A DNA stretch of 36,698 nucleotides, taken from IMG/VR virus record IMGVR_UViG_3300025109_000030, positions 1-36,698 of that record. One strand, 5' to 3'. The notes below the pieces were generated by a model. It made no database searches. It was not told the DNA's origin and saw only the letters and a list, made by a program, of their open reading frames with translations. This stretch comes from a virus. A program made the position numbers and the translations under genes. This document shows, in pieces, positions 6,351 to 13,636 of the stretch. How positions within the stretch are numbered: the stretch's first letter is position 1; every line of letters starts with the position of its first letter.

Positions 6351-6370
6351 ACTTAAGCCAACCTATGGGG

Positions 6371-6397
6371 TTGACACAACCGCCAACTACACATAAT
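6371..6397 (+). promoter_or_regulatory. 16-bp dyad and probable promoter before ardA
   Basis: TTGACACAACCGCCAA (6371-6386) is one of the recurring early elements. It begins with a perfect -35 box TTGACA; CATAAT at 6392-6397 is a good -10 but only 15 bases away, and TAATCA at 17 bases is poorer. It lies 69 bases upstream of the ardA start. Confidence 0.55.
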
Positions 6398-6439
6398 CAA
6401 TGAATAGGCGCTAACGCCAAGCAACAAAGAAGGTTCAGC

Positions 6440-6949
6440 ATGCTCAATACTCAAGTTTACGTAGGGACATACCACAAGTACAACAATGGTTCTCTGAAAG
6501 GCATTCGCCTAGACCTGGGTGATTATGTCGACTCAGAGGACTTCTTCGAAGCTTGCCATAAATTCCATAGCGACGAAGACAGCCCCGAGTTTATGTTCCA
6601 AGACTACGAAGATATCGGCGGTTTAATATCCGAATCCCATATTGACCCAAAAATATGGGAAGTCCTAGAATTATCTCCCGACGATCAAGAAGTCATTTTT
6701 CTTTATGCTACGATTGAATCAATAACGAATCTTGAACTTGAAGACATCACCCAACGATTCCGTGGAACATATAGAACAGACATCGATTTTGCTGAGGAAC
6801 ATTGCTACGAGCATCATGGTGATTATGTCGAGGAAGCTGTCAAGCTGGGTATATGCATTGATTGGGAGGGGACTTGGAACTCATGGCTGCGCCATGACTT
6901 TATCAGTATCTCGCACAATTCGGAAAATTGGTATTTTTCCAACAAATGA
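6440..6949 (+). CDS. ardA: ArdA-family antirestriction protein
   Basis: A 169-residue protein with the ArdA layout: an N-terminal VYVGTYHKYNNGSLKGIRLDLGDY strand region, a central FMFQDYEDIGG motif (ArdA proteins typically have a Tyr/Phe-x-x-x-Asp-Tyr-Glu-Gly core), a helical middle, and a C-terminal FAEEHCYEHHGDYVEEA region. The length is standard. ArdA is a dimeric acidic mimic of bent B-DNA that occupies the DNA-binding groove of type I restriction-modification enzymes and blocks them in the cytoplasm. The protein is rich in Asp and Glu, as expected. ATG at 6440 follows GCAACAAAGAAGGTTCAGC. Early position next to the origin fits protection of incoming DNA. Confidence 0.88.
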   Translation: MLNTQVYVGTYHKYNNGSLKGIRLDLGDYVDSEDFFEACHKFHSDEDSPEFMFQDYEDIGGLISESHIDPKIWEVLELSPDDQEVIFLYATIESITNLELEDITQRFRGTYRTDIDFAEEHCYEHHGDYVEEAVKLGICIDWEGTWNSWLRHDFISISHNSENWYFSNK

Positions 6950-6980
6950 TTAACCCACCCCCCAACAAAAGGTTCACATC

Positions 6981-7247
6981 ATGAAACGACTATCAAAGCA
7001 AAGCATCAAGAAATATAGCGCCCATCAACTAGCGAAGCATATTGAGCGCTTCATGGATTATTACGGGATCGACGACTACCGGATTGACTTAGTGACCAGC
7101 CGCGTATTCAAGAAGCATTGGTCTTCAACACTGCCCGAATCATTAGGGCCACACTCTTACCGGTTCTATTTTGCATACTCTGCCCCACGCGGATTGCTGG
7201 GTATTCTAGATGAGGTCTACTCTAAAGCAGACAAAAAAAACCAATAA
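6981..7247 (+). CDS. Unknown small basic early protein
   Basis: An 88-residue protein, not recognised. Unlike its neighbours it is basic (KRLSKQSIKKYSAHQLAKHIERF at the start). The middle has several aromatics (FMDYYGIDDYRIDL, HSYRFYFAYSAP). No transmembrane segment or metal site is visible. ATG at 6981 follows CCAACAAAAGGTTCACATC, the purest form of the shared early leader. It directly follows ardA by 31 bases and is probably on the same transcript. Confidence 0.7.
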   Translation: MKRLSKQSIKKYSAHQLAKHIERFMDYYGIDDYRIDLVTSRVFKKHWSSTLPESLGPHSYRFYFAYSAPRGLLGILDEVYSKADKKNQ

Positions 7248-7267
7248 CAACACGAAAGGTTCACATC

Positions 7268-7459
7268 ATGAAAAGCAGCATAGCAAAAAACCTACTCAAG
7301 GGAGCAAAAGCAGAAGCCCCCCCGATAGGCCTACTTCACAGATACGAGTGTTACCTGAGTTGCGCCGATGACGGCGACGGCTTTGAATGCGGAGATAGTG
7401 ATCGGCCTGATTACCCTATTATGGCGCTTAAGACTTTTGACGAATGGCTTGGATCTTAA
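7268..7459 (+). CDS. Unknown small early protein
   Basis: A 63-residue protein, not recognised. It has a short basic N-terminus, then an acidic, cysteine-bearing half (YECYLSCADDGDGFECGDSD; three cysteines) and ends DEWLGS. ATG at 7268 follows CACGAAAGGTTCACATC, identical over the last ten bases to the leader of the preceding gene. The gap to the previous gene is only 20 bases, so these form one operon. Confidence 0.65.
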   Translation: MKSSIAKNLLKGAKAEAPPIGLLHRYECYLSCADDGDGFECGDSDRPDYPIMALKTFDEWLGS

Positions 7460-7489
7460 CCAAACCCCCAACACAAAAGGAAAAACAAC

Positions 7490-7843
7490 ATGGCAATGAT
7501 TTGGTCAGACAACGTAGGAACATCATCCCAAGTAACAATCAGCGTAGGCAAGCAAAGCAAGGATTTCTTGCTGCGCGATCTAGATACAGCCGGCGATTTT
7601 ATCTTATCCGAGACTAATTATGATGCCGATCTCGGATATAGGATAGCAGATCTAATAGACAAGGGGGACTTCGAAGGGGAGATCCTCGTCTATAACGACA
7701 ACGACGAGCCGATACATGTGGACGGTAAGCCGATTACATTAGGTCACTGGACACTCTCGGAAGTGGATGTTGACGAGTGCAATTGCTCTGACCCTCAGTG
7801 CGGATGTGACGGCCCTAAAAGACTAACGAGGGAGTTCATATGA
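7490..7843 (+). CDS. Unknown acidic early protein with C-terminal Cys cluster
   Basis: A 117-residue acidic protein, not recognised. It has a beta-rich body (SQVTISVGKQSKDFLLRDL; GEILVYNDNDEPIHVDGK) and a C-terminal CNCSDPQCGCDG in which four cysteines in a CxC-x4-CxC pattern could bind zinc. ATG at 7490 follows ACACAAAAGGAAAAACAAC. Its last four bases overlap the next start (ATGA at 7840-7843), so translation is coupled to the next gene. Confidence 0.72.
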   Translation: MAMIWSDNVGTSSQVTISVGKQSKDFLLRDLDTAGDFILSETNYDADLGYRIADLIDKGDFEGEILVYNDNDEPIHVDGKPITLGHWTLSEVDVDECNCSDPQCGCDGPKRLTREFI

Positions 7844-8136
7844 AAGTCACGCTATATTATGTTTCGAATTTAGTTTTGTCCATTAACGAACACTTGAAGA
7901 CCATAAAGGACACTGGGTTCATTGAAGATGAATTCTCAGTGCGCGTTGATAAAGAACCCCTTCAGTTTAGTGGCCCCATGAAATACCGGATATCTATTGA
8001 TGGCCCCGGTAGAACTGAAATCCTAGGGAAGGAAGCCAAGCTTCGGGATGTCTCGATCCGTTTAGAAGGAATGTGGGCCGGGTTGACACTGGCCCATAGA
8101 AGCAATCACCCCCAACAAAGAGGTCCCCGATGTTGA
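7840..8136 (+). CDS. Unknown small early protein
   Basis: A 98-residue protein, not recognised. It begins MKVTLYYVSNLVLSINEHL and has a compact mixed beta and helix pattern without membrane segments. ATG at 7840 overlaps the previous stop (ATGA). Its 3' end overlaps the start of the integrase-arm-like gene by seven bases and carries that gene's leader (CCAACAAAGAGGTCCCCG), which is why its own C-terminus reads HPQQRGPRC. Probably translated from the same early mRNA. Confidence 0.62.
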   Translation: MKVTLYYVSNLVLSINEHLKTIKDTGFIEDEFSVRVDKEPLQFSGPMKYRISIDGPGRTEILGKEAKLRDVSIRLEGMWAGLTLAHRSNHPQQRGPRC

Positions 8137-8444
8137 CGGATAATTACATGTCGATGCTCAAACGAGAGCGCAACAAATACAAAGTATACGATATGACGTG
8201 CGGCCCCGAGATAGAAGGTGAGCACGCAGTGCCCGGTCTTTTTGCCTTAGTCCCTACAGTAAAGAACCACCATAAATGGTGGCGAATTAAGTATATGTTT
8301 CAAGGGAAGGAAGGTCAGTTATCCCTAGGTGTTTGGCCCATAATCAATTGCACCGAGGCGAGGCGCCGAGCAATGGAAATTCGTACCATGGTTGCAATGG
8401 GCATTGATCCGAGCGCCGAAAGAAAACACAAGCAAGGAACTTGA
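8130..8444 (+). CDS. Stand-alone integrase arm-type DNA-binding domain (DUF4102-like)
   Basis: The 104-residue product matches the N-terminal arm-site-binding domain of P4-type tyrosine integrases from end to end: LTDN near the start, then a loop, KWWRIKYMFQGKEGQLSLGVWP in place of the usual W-R-x-R-Y-x-F-x-G-K-x-x-x-L-x-L-G-x-Y-P, followed by EARRRAMEIRTMVAMGIDPSAER, the typical A-R-x-x-x ... G-x-D-P helix end. In integrases a core-binding and a catalytic domain with Arg-His-Arg-Tyr follow; here the frame stops, and no such domain appears downstream. It could bind arm-like sites as a regulator, interfere with integrases, or be a relic. ATG at 8130 has the shared leader with GAGG. Confidence 0.8.
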   Translation: MLTDNYMSMLKRERNKYKVYDMTCGPEIEGEHAVPGLFALVPTVKNHHKWWRIKYMFQGKEGQLSLGVWPIINCTEARRRAMEIRTMVAMGIDPSAERKHKQGT

Positions 8445-8456
8445 CCCAACCGCCAA
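8441..8456 (+). promoter_or_regulatory. 16-bp early dyad before the gene at 8522
   Basis: TTGACCCAACCGCCAA differs by one base from the copy before ardA (6371-6386). It starts inside the stop region of the preceding gene and lies 81 bases upstream of the next start. The -35-like TTGACC has only a poor -10 (TAGCAA, 17 bases on), so here the element may be an operator or a weak promoter. Confidence 0.5.
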
Positions 8457-8521
8457 GCCTTGATAGCAATAAAATAACAACAACCCCCGTTCATACGGGG
8501 ATAACAAAAGGTTCACCCATT

Positions 8522-8743
8522 ATGTTTAACAGAGCACAAGACTCGTTCCCTCTAGAAACCGCCAAGCTCACCCTTCGGGAGGCACTATCAAACCTTGCGA
8601 CCCAAGGATTGACTGCTGCAGAGATTGAGGCCGAATTTGATTCGGCGATATCTGTGGAGTTTGGCTCCTCCCCTGTTGAGAGTTCAGATATCTTAAAGCG
8701 CCAGATCTTGAGCTCTTATCATGATCTCGGGGCTACACTCTGA
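8522..8743 (+). CDS. Unknown small early protein
   Basis: A 73-residue, largely helical acidic protein, not recognised (MFNRAQDSFPLETAKLTLRE at the start; LTAAEIEAEFDSAI in the middle). The frame is open further upstream to 8441, but I place the start at ATG 8522 because the shared early leader ATAACAAAAGGTTCACCCATT directly precedes it. It stands between the integrase-arm-like gene and the helicase, with a 73-base gap to the latter. Confidence 0.62.
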   Translation: MFNRAQDSFPLETAKLTLREALSNLATQGLTAAEIEAEFDSAISVEFGSSPVESSDILKRQILSSYHDLGATL

Positions 8744-8816
8744 GACTCAACTAACTAGAACTTGATTTCTTGTGGCGGTCGGGCTGATAATTGGTCTCGA
8801 CCGCAAAGGGGACACA

Positions 8817-10160
8817 ATGAAAATTCTGAAGAATACATCAGTGCATATAGCCAACGCGATAGTGGAATACTGGGCTGATCAAGGAATGCATCCGGTCTCG
8901 TGTGCTGATTCCGTTTACTTATACGAGTACGGGTTCTTTAATAAAATCACGAACTTGCACGGCTACATCATGAGCGAGTGCGAAGGACTTAGGATTGGTG
9001 ACGACAAATTCCTTGGACTTAGCTGGAACTCTGTCGTCCAGATTGCTCGAGCTATTTTGTCTCACCGGGAAATTTACAGCGAGGATTTTTTTGATTCCGC
9101 TCCTACCGGCATCGGAGTAAGCGATGGTTTCTGGAGGCCTGGCCCTGATAAGCCAACGCTTCGTGCTCATTCCCCGGGCAATCGGCTGCGGGTCTCTTAC
9201 GGAGAGGCACTAGATTTCGATGAACCCAAGGCTTTCTATGAGTTTCTCGATGAAGTCTTCGGTGGTGATGTCGATGCCCTTGATAAGCGCTCGGTCATAA
9301 TGGAGTTGCTCGGTTGTGCTTTGACGGGCGTGGAGATATCGAGGGCTGCCCTCCTTTTGGGCGCAGGGTCTAACGGGAAATCAACACTGCAGCTGCTGTT
9401 AACTGAAATAGTTGGTGCTCCCTATACTAGCCAGGTCGAGCCCAAGCACCTTGGTCAAGGCGGTACAAGTGCTTACTATTCGAGCGTGTTGGCTGAATCT
9501 AAATTGAATATCGCTGGCGAGCTAAACGAAAACGCATTCAAATACAGCAGTTCAGAAATTAAATCGATGATCTCACGAGACAGGGTTCAGGTTCGGTTGC
9601 CTTACGGTAAACCCTACTCAGCAAGACCAAGAGCTGTCCACATTTTCTCGAGCAACCACGCTCCAGAAATAACAGACCACACGACCGGATTTGCGCGGCG
9701 GCTGGTTATGCTGGAATTCAATAACTCGTTTGAAGGGCGGCGAAAAAGCTTCAATGATATTTGGGCTCCAATCAAAAGAGAGATCCCCTCTATCCTTGGC
9801 CAGGCTCTTCTGGCTGCCGGTCGCACAATGAGAATGAATGAGCTGTCAGTAATCCCCGCATCCAGCCACGAGAGATTTAGCCTTATTAGGTTAAGCTGTC
9901 CTGTTGCTGATTTCTATTCAACCGCATGTATTGGTGGCGAGGGTGAAACAAAAGCCAGCGATATTTTTGATGCGTTCGTAAAATTTATCGACAGAAGAAA
10001 GATTCACTGGGATGGAAATCCTACAAAATTCGGAAGAAAGTTTACTGAACTTTTAGCAAATGATGTGAACAACCCAAAGCGAAGGCGTGGTGGTTTTACT
10101 TACTACGCTTTGTCAATCCGACCTCACACGTCGTGGGGTTCGGCAGACCACTTAAACTAA
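8817..10160 (+). CDS. D5/P4-type superfamily 3 replicative helicase
   Basis: A 447-residue helicase that probably unwinds the phage origin. Walker A is GAGSNGKST (182-190), Walker B NIAGELNE (231-238), the sensor-1 motif FSSNHAPEI (277-285) and the arginine finger GFARRL (291-296). A C-terminal winged-helix-like part (about 345-435) follows, as in D5 proteins. The N-terminal 150 residues resemble the D5 N-terminal helicase-associated region; the fused primase domain present in P4 alpha protein is absent. ATG at 8817 follows AAAGGGGACACA; an upstream GTG at 8772 lacks a site. SSB follows immediately, its ribosome binding site overlapping the helicase stop. Confidence 0.92.
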   Translation: MKILKNTSVHIANAIVEYWADQGMHPVSCADSVYLYEYGFFNKITNLHGYIMSECEGLRIGDDKFLGLSWNSVVQIARAILSHREIYSEDFFDSAPTGIGVSDGFWRPGPDKPTLRAHSPGNRLRVSYGEALDFDEPKAFYEFLDEVFGGDVDALDKRSVIMELLGCALTGVEISRAALLLGAGSNGKSTLQLLLTEIVGAPYTSQVEPKHLGQGGTSAYYSSVLAESKLNIAGELNENAFKYSSSEIKSMISRDRVQVRLPYGKPYSARPRAVHIFSSNHAPEITDHTTGFARRLVMLEFNNSFEGRRKSFNDIWAPIKREIPSILGQALLAAGRTMRMNELSVIPASSHERFSLIRLSCPVADFYSTACIGGEGETKASDIFDAFVKFIDRRKIHWDGNPTKFGRKFTELLANDVNNPKRRRGGFTYYALSIRPHTSWGSADHLN

Positions 10161-10169
10161 GGAGACATG

Positions 10170-10535
10170 ATGTCTGGAGTAAACAAAGCAATTATCGTAG
10201 GCCGCTTAGGGGCTGATCCTGAATTAAAATACACACCAAACGGTAACGCAGTGTGTAATTTCAGTTTAGCTACAAGCGAGAAATTTAAAACCAAGAGCGG
10301 AGGCGAGAAAGAGGAAACCCAGTGGCACCGAATATGTTGCTGGGGGAAGACTGCCGAGATTGCGGCTGAGTACTTAGCCAAAGGCCGCGAGGTCTATATT
10401 GATGGCAAGATCAAGACCCGCTCATATGAGGATAAGAACGGCGTAAAGAAATACTCGACAGAGATAGAAGCGCAGACGGTTCAGTTTTTAGGCGGGAAGA
10501 ATGACAACAATAAATCTGGTGATGTTCCATTTTAA
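10170..10535 (+). CDS. ssb: Single-stranded DNA-binding protein
   Basis: A 121-residue bacterial-type SSB. The OB fold runs over residues 1-105 with the standard VNKAIIVGRLGADPELKYT start, FSLATSEKF, TQWHRICCWGKTAE and YIDGKIKTRSYEDKNG elements. A short linker ends in DVPF, the acidic tip that recruits repair and replication partners. ATG at 10170 is preferred over 10167 because AAGGAG then lies at five bases. It coats single strands made by the helicase and by the exonuclease encoded next. The linker is much shorter than in most host SSBs, usual for phage versions. Confidence 0.96.
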   Translation: MSGVNKAIIVGRLGADPELKYTPNGNAVCNFSLATSEKFKTKSGGEKEETQWHRICCWGKTAEIAAEYLAKGREVYIDGKIKTRSYEDKNGVKKYSTEIEAQTVQFLGGKNDNNKSGDVPF

Positions 10536-10548
10536 TTGCTTTATTTAG

Positions 10549-10576
10549 TTGACTGAAGAGCCAACTGTGTTATCAT
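10549..10576 (+). promoter_or_regulatory. Promoter of the recombination genes, with degenerate early dyad
   Basis: TTGACT (10549-10554), 16-base spacer, TATCAT (10571-10576): each box matches the sigma-70 consensus at five of six bases. TTGACTGAAGAGCCAA (10549-10564) fits the early 16-bp element at 13 of 16 positions, and AGTTG/CAACT form an inverted repeat around it. The start codon of the exonuclease is 28 bases after the -10 box. Confidence 0.7.
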
Positions 10577-10603
10577 GGAATTAACAACAAGGAGGTTTTA
10601 GGA

Positions 10604-11503
10604 ATGAATGACTTTTCAAAAAAATGGGACGCAGTTGGCCCCGACTACCCAAGACCTGGGAGCTTCTCTTCCACTCATTGGGTTCATGGTGTCGCAGGAG
10701 AGGCCCCGTTCTCAGAGCACGAAATGCTTTGTGATATGGAGGGGATCTCAAAATCAGAGAACCCCGCTATGTCATGGGGCTTGCTTTTGGAGCAGCTCAT
10801 GGGCGAGCGTGCTCTGAAGAAAATCTCGACAAAACTGGAGGTTGACTTCGAGCTTCGAGACTGCCCGACGAGGGCGACAAGTTTCCGGGGCGCTATGTTT
10901 CGAGACACCTGCGATTTCCTCCTTACAATGCCTGGCTGGACCCAACGCTATGGGCTGGAGATAAAGACCAGTGCCAGCTTCAACCAGCGCAGGCTGTGGG
11001 GCCAGGAGTGGACCGCTGAAGTGCCTGAGCATGTGGCGATGCAGTGTCAGTGTCATATGCTAGCCAACGGCTTAGATCAGTGCTTTGTAGGTTTGTGGAC
11101 CTACTCCCCTGCCGAGCCTGCAATCTACGTCGTCGATCGAGACGATGATCTAATAGCAAAGGCCATGAATGGCCTCGCCGATTGGTGGCAAAAACACATC
11201 GAGAGAAAAGAGGCTCTGGTTATTGATGGCAGTGATGGATGCACCCGGTTCTATCAGAGAATCGAGGCACTGGAGCCAGACATCATTGATGGATGCAACC
11301 AGGATGACCGCGATCTGATGCTCGGATATGCTGAGGCCAAACGAGATTACAAAGCCGCAGGCGAGAACCTAAGTAAGGTAAAGAATCTGCTTCGGGAGCG
11401 CATTGGTCCTTCTGGGGGGATCTCGTTTGGTGATGATGGTTCAATAAAATGGAGCACGGGCAAGACTCGCCGGTTCTCTGACACATTAAACTTGGAGGTA
11501 TAA
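10604..11503 (+). CDS. YqaJ/lambda-exonuclease-like recombination nuclease
   Basis: A 299-residue nuclease of the PD-(D/E)xK type. The core shows CDFLL with Asp104, YGLEIKTS with Glu119 and Lys121, and the helix PEHVAMQCQCHML with Gln147, matching the D...ExK...Q pattern of YqaJ-like phage nucleases. Such enzymes digest one strand from a double-strand end, leaving single strands for an annealing protein. The last 80 residues are helical and charged. ATG at 10604 follows AAGGAGG at eight bases, and the gene has its own promoter at 10549-10576. The next gene, the likely annealing partner, begins one base after its stop. Confidence 0.88.
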   Translation: MNDFSKKWDAVGPDYPRPGSFSSTHWVHGVAGEAPFSEHEMLCDMEGISKSENPAMSWGLLLEQLMGERALKKISTKLEVDFELRDCPTRATSFRGAMFRDTCDFLLTMPGWTQRYGLEIKTSASFNQRRLWGQEWTAEVPEHVAMQCQCHMLANGLDQCFVGLWTYSPAEPAIYVVDRDDDLIAKAMNGLADWWQKHIERKEALVIDGSDGCTRFYQRIEALEPDIIDGCNQDDRDLMLGYAEAKRDYKAAGENLSKVKNLLRERIGPSGGISFGDDGSIKWSTGKTRRFSDTLNLEV

Positions 11504-11504
11504 A

Positions 11505-12257
11505 ATGACAGACGTCATGAAAAAAGAAAGCAACTACGAGGCAATAGAGCAGGTCTTGACTGATGGCAATCTCCAGGCACTCACACCTCAACAGCGTGTC
11601 GAGTACGTCCAGAGGTTGTGCGAGTCTGTCGGTGTTAATCCAATGGTCCGGCCGTTTCAGTTCATCCGCTTTCAAGGGAAGGTTGTGCTCTATGCGACCA
11701 AATCCTGTACCGACCAGCTGAGGAAAATCCACGGAGTGTCGATTGAGATAACACGCAATGTAATTGAAGATGGCTGCATCATTGTCCACGCCAAAGCCAC
11801 CGACGCATCTGGCCGTGTGGATGAGGATATGGGGGTGATTGATTGCGAGCGTCTGCGTGGTGATGCGATGGTGAACGCTAGGATGAAGGCGTTAACAAAA
11901 GCAAAGCGACGAGTGACGCTTTCAATTTGTGGGTTGTCGGTTCTCGATGAAAGCGAGCTCCATTCAATGCCCCAACATGAGCGTGTTGCTACCCCGGCTC
12001 CGGTTGAGGAGAAGTGTACTGTCGACCCGAAAGAGGCGATCCAGGCTATCAAGGCGAAGATTGAGGAAGGCAGACCGAAGGTAAAACCTAATCCGGTTGC
12101 GGCTGCGCCCAGGAGGTCGGCACCCAAGAAGGTTGCACCCAAGAAAGCTGAGCCAAAGAAAGCTGAGCCAGAAGTGATCGAGGCGACTGCATCTTCTCTC
12201 TCTGCAGGTTCATTTGAGTATGAGCCGATCCCAGAACTTCCAGGAGGTGCGTCATGA
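11505..12257 (+). CDS. Candidate single-strand annealing protein
   Basis: A 250-residue protein next to the exonuclease. The core (about 20-155) has VQRLCESVGVNPMVRPFQFI, LYATKSCTDQLRKIHGVSI, then AMVNARMKALTKAKRRVTLSICGLSVLDE, a conserved layout I recall from phage proteins encoded with exonucleases and similar to the RecT/Bet helix that ends in a run of Arg/Lys. I therefore infer it anneals single strands. The tail (200-225) carries repeats of APKK and AEPKK, a lysine-proline DNA-binding type tail, and ends acidic. GGAGG lies six bases before ATG 11505, and it shares ATGA with the next gene. The family assignment is less sure than that of the exonuclease. Confidence 0.65.
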   Translation: MTDVMKKESNYEAIEQVLTDGNLQALTPQQRVEYVQRLCESVGVNPMVRPFQFIRFQGKVVLYATKSCTDQLRKIHGVSIEITRNVIEDGCIIVHAKATDASGRVDEDMGVIDCERLRGDAMVNARMKALTKAKRRVTLSICGLSVLDESELHSMPQHERVATPAPVEEKCTVDPKEAIQAIKAKIEEGRPKVKPNPVAAAPRRSAPKKVAPKKAEPKKAEPEVIEATASSLSAGSFEYEPIPELPGGAS

Positions 12258-13069
12258 GTATGAGCAAATGGTTTAAGCACCTTCAGGGTTTTGGACTTAA
12301 AACAATCCCATGGCATGGGGTTAGGCCTAATGGGTCATGCACATGCCTAATCAAGGGTTGCACCAACAAGGGGGATCACCCTCTTGAAGGCTTCTCCCTG
12401 GAGGCGTTTGAAGAAGACCGGTGGCCTTATGCAAACATTGCCATTGATGCGTGCGAAGGTGTCGCGGTGCTTGAGGTGACGAAAGATGGACGAGAGAATT
12501 GGTCTGAGCTGAAGGAGAAACACGGGATCAAAAAGACCTGGGTAGCCAAGGGATCAAACGGTAGCTGGCTTGTTTTCTTCAAGCGCCCCACTGATTTGTT
12601 GAGCGTTCGTCCATGGGGAAATGGAATGTCCATAAGGAAAGATCCCATACTGGCACCACCTTCTCTTCGTCCTGACGGCAAGCGACTTCAGTGGATTGTC
12701 GCACCTTGGGAATGCAAGCTTGGTTCTATCCCTGGCAGCCTTTTGGTTCTTGTCACGAATCAGTCTAGGCAGCCAAGGGGGGACCAGTCAGCGACTCAGG
12801 AATACATTAAGTTTGTCTACTGGGCGCAAGAAGGGAAGCATGACTCAGCAAAGGGGCGGATGGAGTGTGTTTTGAGGAAGACAATTAATTTTAATAAAGA
12901 CAATTGTCCATCGATCTCAGAGGGGGATCTTTATAATCTAGTTAAAGATACTATCCAGGGTATTCTAGACTCGAATCTTCCTCCAGTACCGCAGCAGGCC
13001 ATTGAGGCGGCTTCTTTTCTCGGGGGGGAGATTGTCGATCATCTTACATACAGGGAAGCGGGGAAATGA
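12254..13069 (+). CDS. Primase-polymerase (AEP) domain protein lacking catalytic residues
   Basis: A 271-residue protein that aligns over residues 5-150 with bifunctional primase-polymerase N-terminal domains: CTCLIKGCTNKGDHP (Cys29, Cys31, Cys36, His42; zinc module), ANIAIDACEGVAVLE, and ILAPPSLRPDGKRLQWI. The catalytic DxD is replaced by Glu74-Val-Thr76, the Ser-x-His motif by GSWLVFF, and the third acidic residue (usual DVRG) by Ser126 in MSIRK. It is therefore probably not an active primase. The C-terminal 110 residues are helical and may bind partners. ATG at 12254 overlaps the upstream stop and follows AGGAGG. Possible roles are DNA binding at the origin or helicase loading, both inference. 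Confidence 0.75.
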   Translation: MSMSKWFKHLQGFGLKTIPWHGVRPNGSCTCLIKGCTNKGDHPLEGFSLEAFEEDRWPYANIAIDACEGVAVLEVTKDGRENWSELKEKHGIKKTWVAKGSNGSWLVFFKRPTDLLSVRPWGNGMSIRKDPILAPPSLRPDGKRLQWIVAPWECKLGSIPGSLLVLVTNQSRQPRGDQSATQEYIKFVYWAQEGKHDSAKGRMECVLRKTINFNKDNCPSISEGDLYNLVKDTIQGILDSNLPPVPQQAIEAASFLGGEIVDHLTYREAGK

Positions 13070-13096
13070 CAACTTTACTATGGGGGGATTACTTAG

Positions 13097-13636
13097 ATGA
13101 CAAGCGGTGTCAAAGACGCAATGGCGAGGTTTTACACATCGAAGCGGGCACAGGAAATGCCCAAGATAAAAAAGAAGCAGCGTCCGAAGGGGGAGTTGAG
13201 CGAGGAGCAGATCCAAAACCGGGTTGTCGCTGCCTTGCGAAAATTAAAGTGCTTCGTGTTCAGTATACCGATGGGAGGGAAAAGGGACGCCATCGCAGCT
13301 TCACGATTAAAGAGGTCGGGAGCGCTGAGGGGGACGCCTGATTTATGCATCTTGAATTCTCCATGCGAGGGATTCAATGGCGTATTCTGGGAGCTGAAGG
13401 GGGATAAGGGGAGAGTTAGCGATGAACAGAAAACATTTTTAAATCGCTCAGCTGAGCTTGGGTTTCTATGTTTGGTAGTATCTGGGCTCAGCGCAAACCT
13501 TAAACTTGTAGAGGTGCTTTATGGCGCAGGAAAAAGAACAAAAGAAGAAATACTCAAGGGAATTCACCAGACCGACGGCGTACAACTGTTTACTGGAATT
13601 TCTAGAAGAAAAGCAAATGACAGTGAAGACATTTAG
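13097..13636 (+). CDS. VRR-NUC domain nuclease
   Basis: A 179-residue protein with a VRR-NUC (PD-(D/E)xK) core: SEEQIQNRVVAALRKL (Gln38 and Gln40), SGALRGTPDLCIL (Asp82), GVFWELKGDKG (Glu99, Lys101) and SDEQKTFLNRSAELGF (Gln111). Such nucleases act on Holliday junctions or other branched structures, useful for resolving concatemers before packaging. A basic N-terminus (KIKKKQRPKG) may contact DNA. ATG at 13097 follows GGGGGG at ten bases; an earlier frame at 13066 is out of phase and rejected. Its last 116 bases are shared with the next gene in another frame. Confidence 0.86.
   Translation: MTSGVKDAMARFYTSKRAQEMPKIKKKQRPKGELSEEQIQNRVVAALRKLKCFVFSIPMGGKRDAIAASRLKRSGALRGTPDLCILNSPCEGFNGVFWELKGDKGRVSDEQKTFLNRSAELGFLCLVVSGLSANLKLVEVLYGAGKRTKEEILKGIHQTDGVQLFTGISRRKANDSEDI

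Noticed and set aside
6440-6953. Second plus-strand frame (6732-6953) inside ardA.
   Set aside because: Shadow of ardA in another frame; no ribosome binding site and atypical composition.
8130-8743. A broken full-length integrase with the catalytic part downstream.
   Set aside because: The next frames show no Arg-His-x-x-Arg-Tyr pattern, and the following gene has its own leader and unrelated sequence.
13066-13341. Plus-strand frame whose ATG overlaps the upstream stop (ATGA).
   Set aside because: It is out of frame with the clear VRR-NUC gene at 13097 and its product looks like a shifted translation of that gene.
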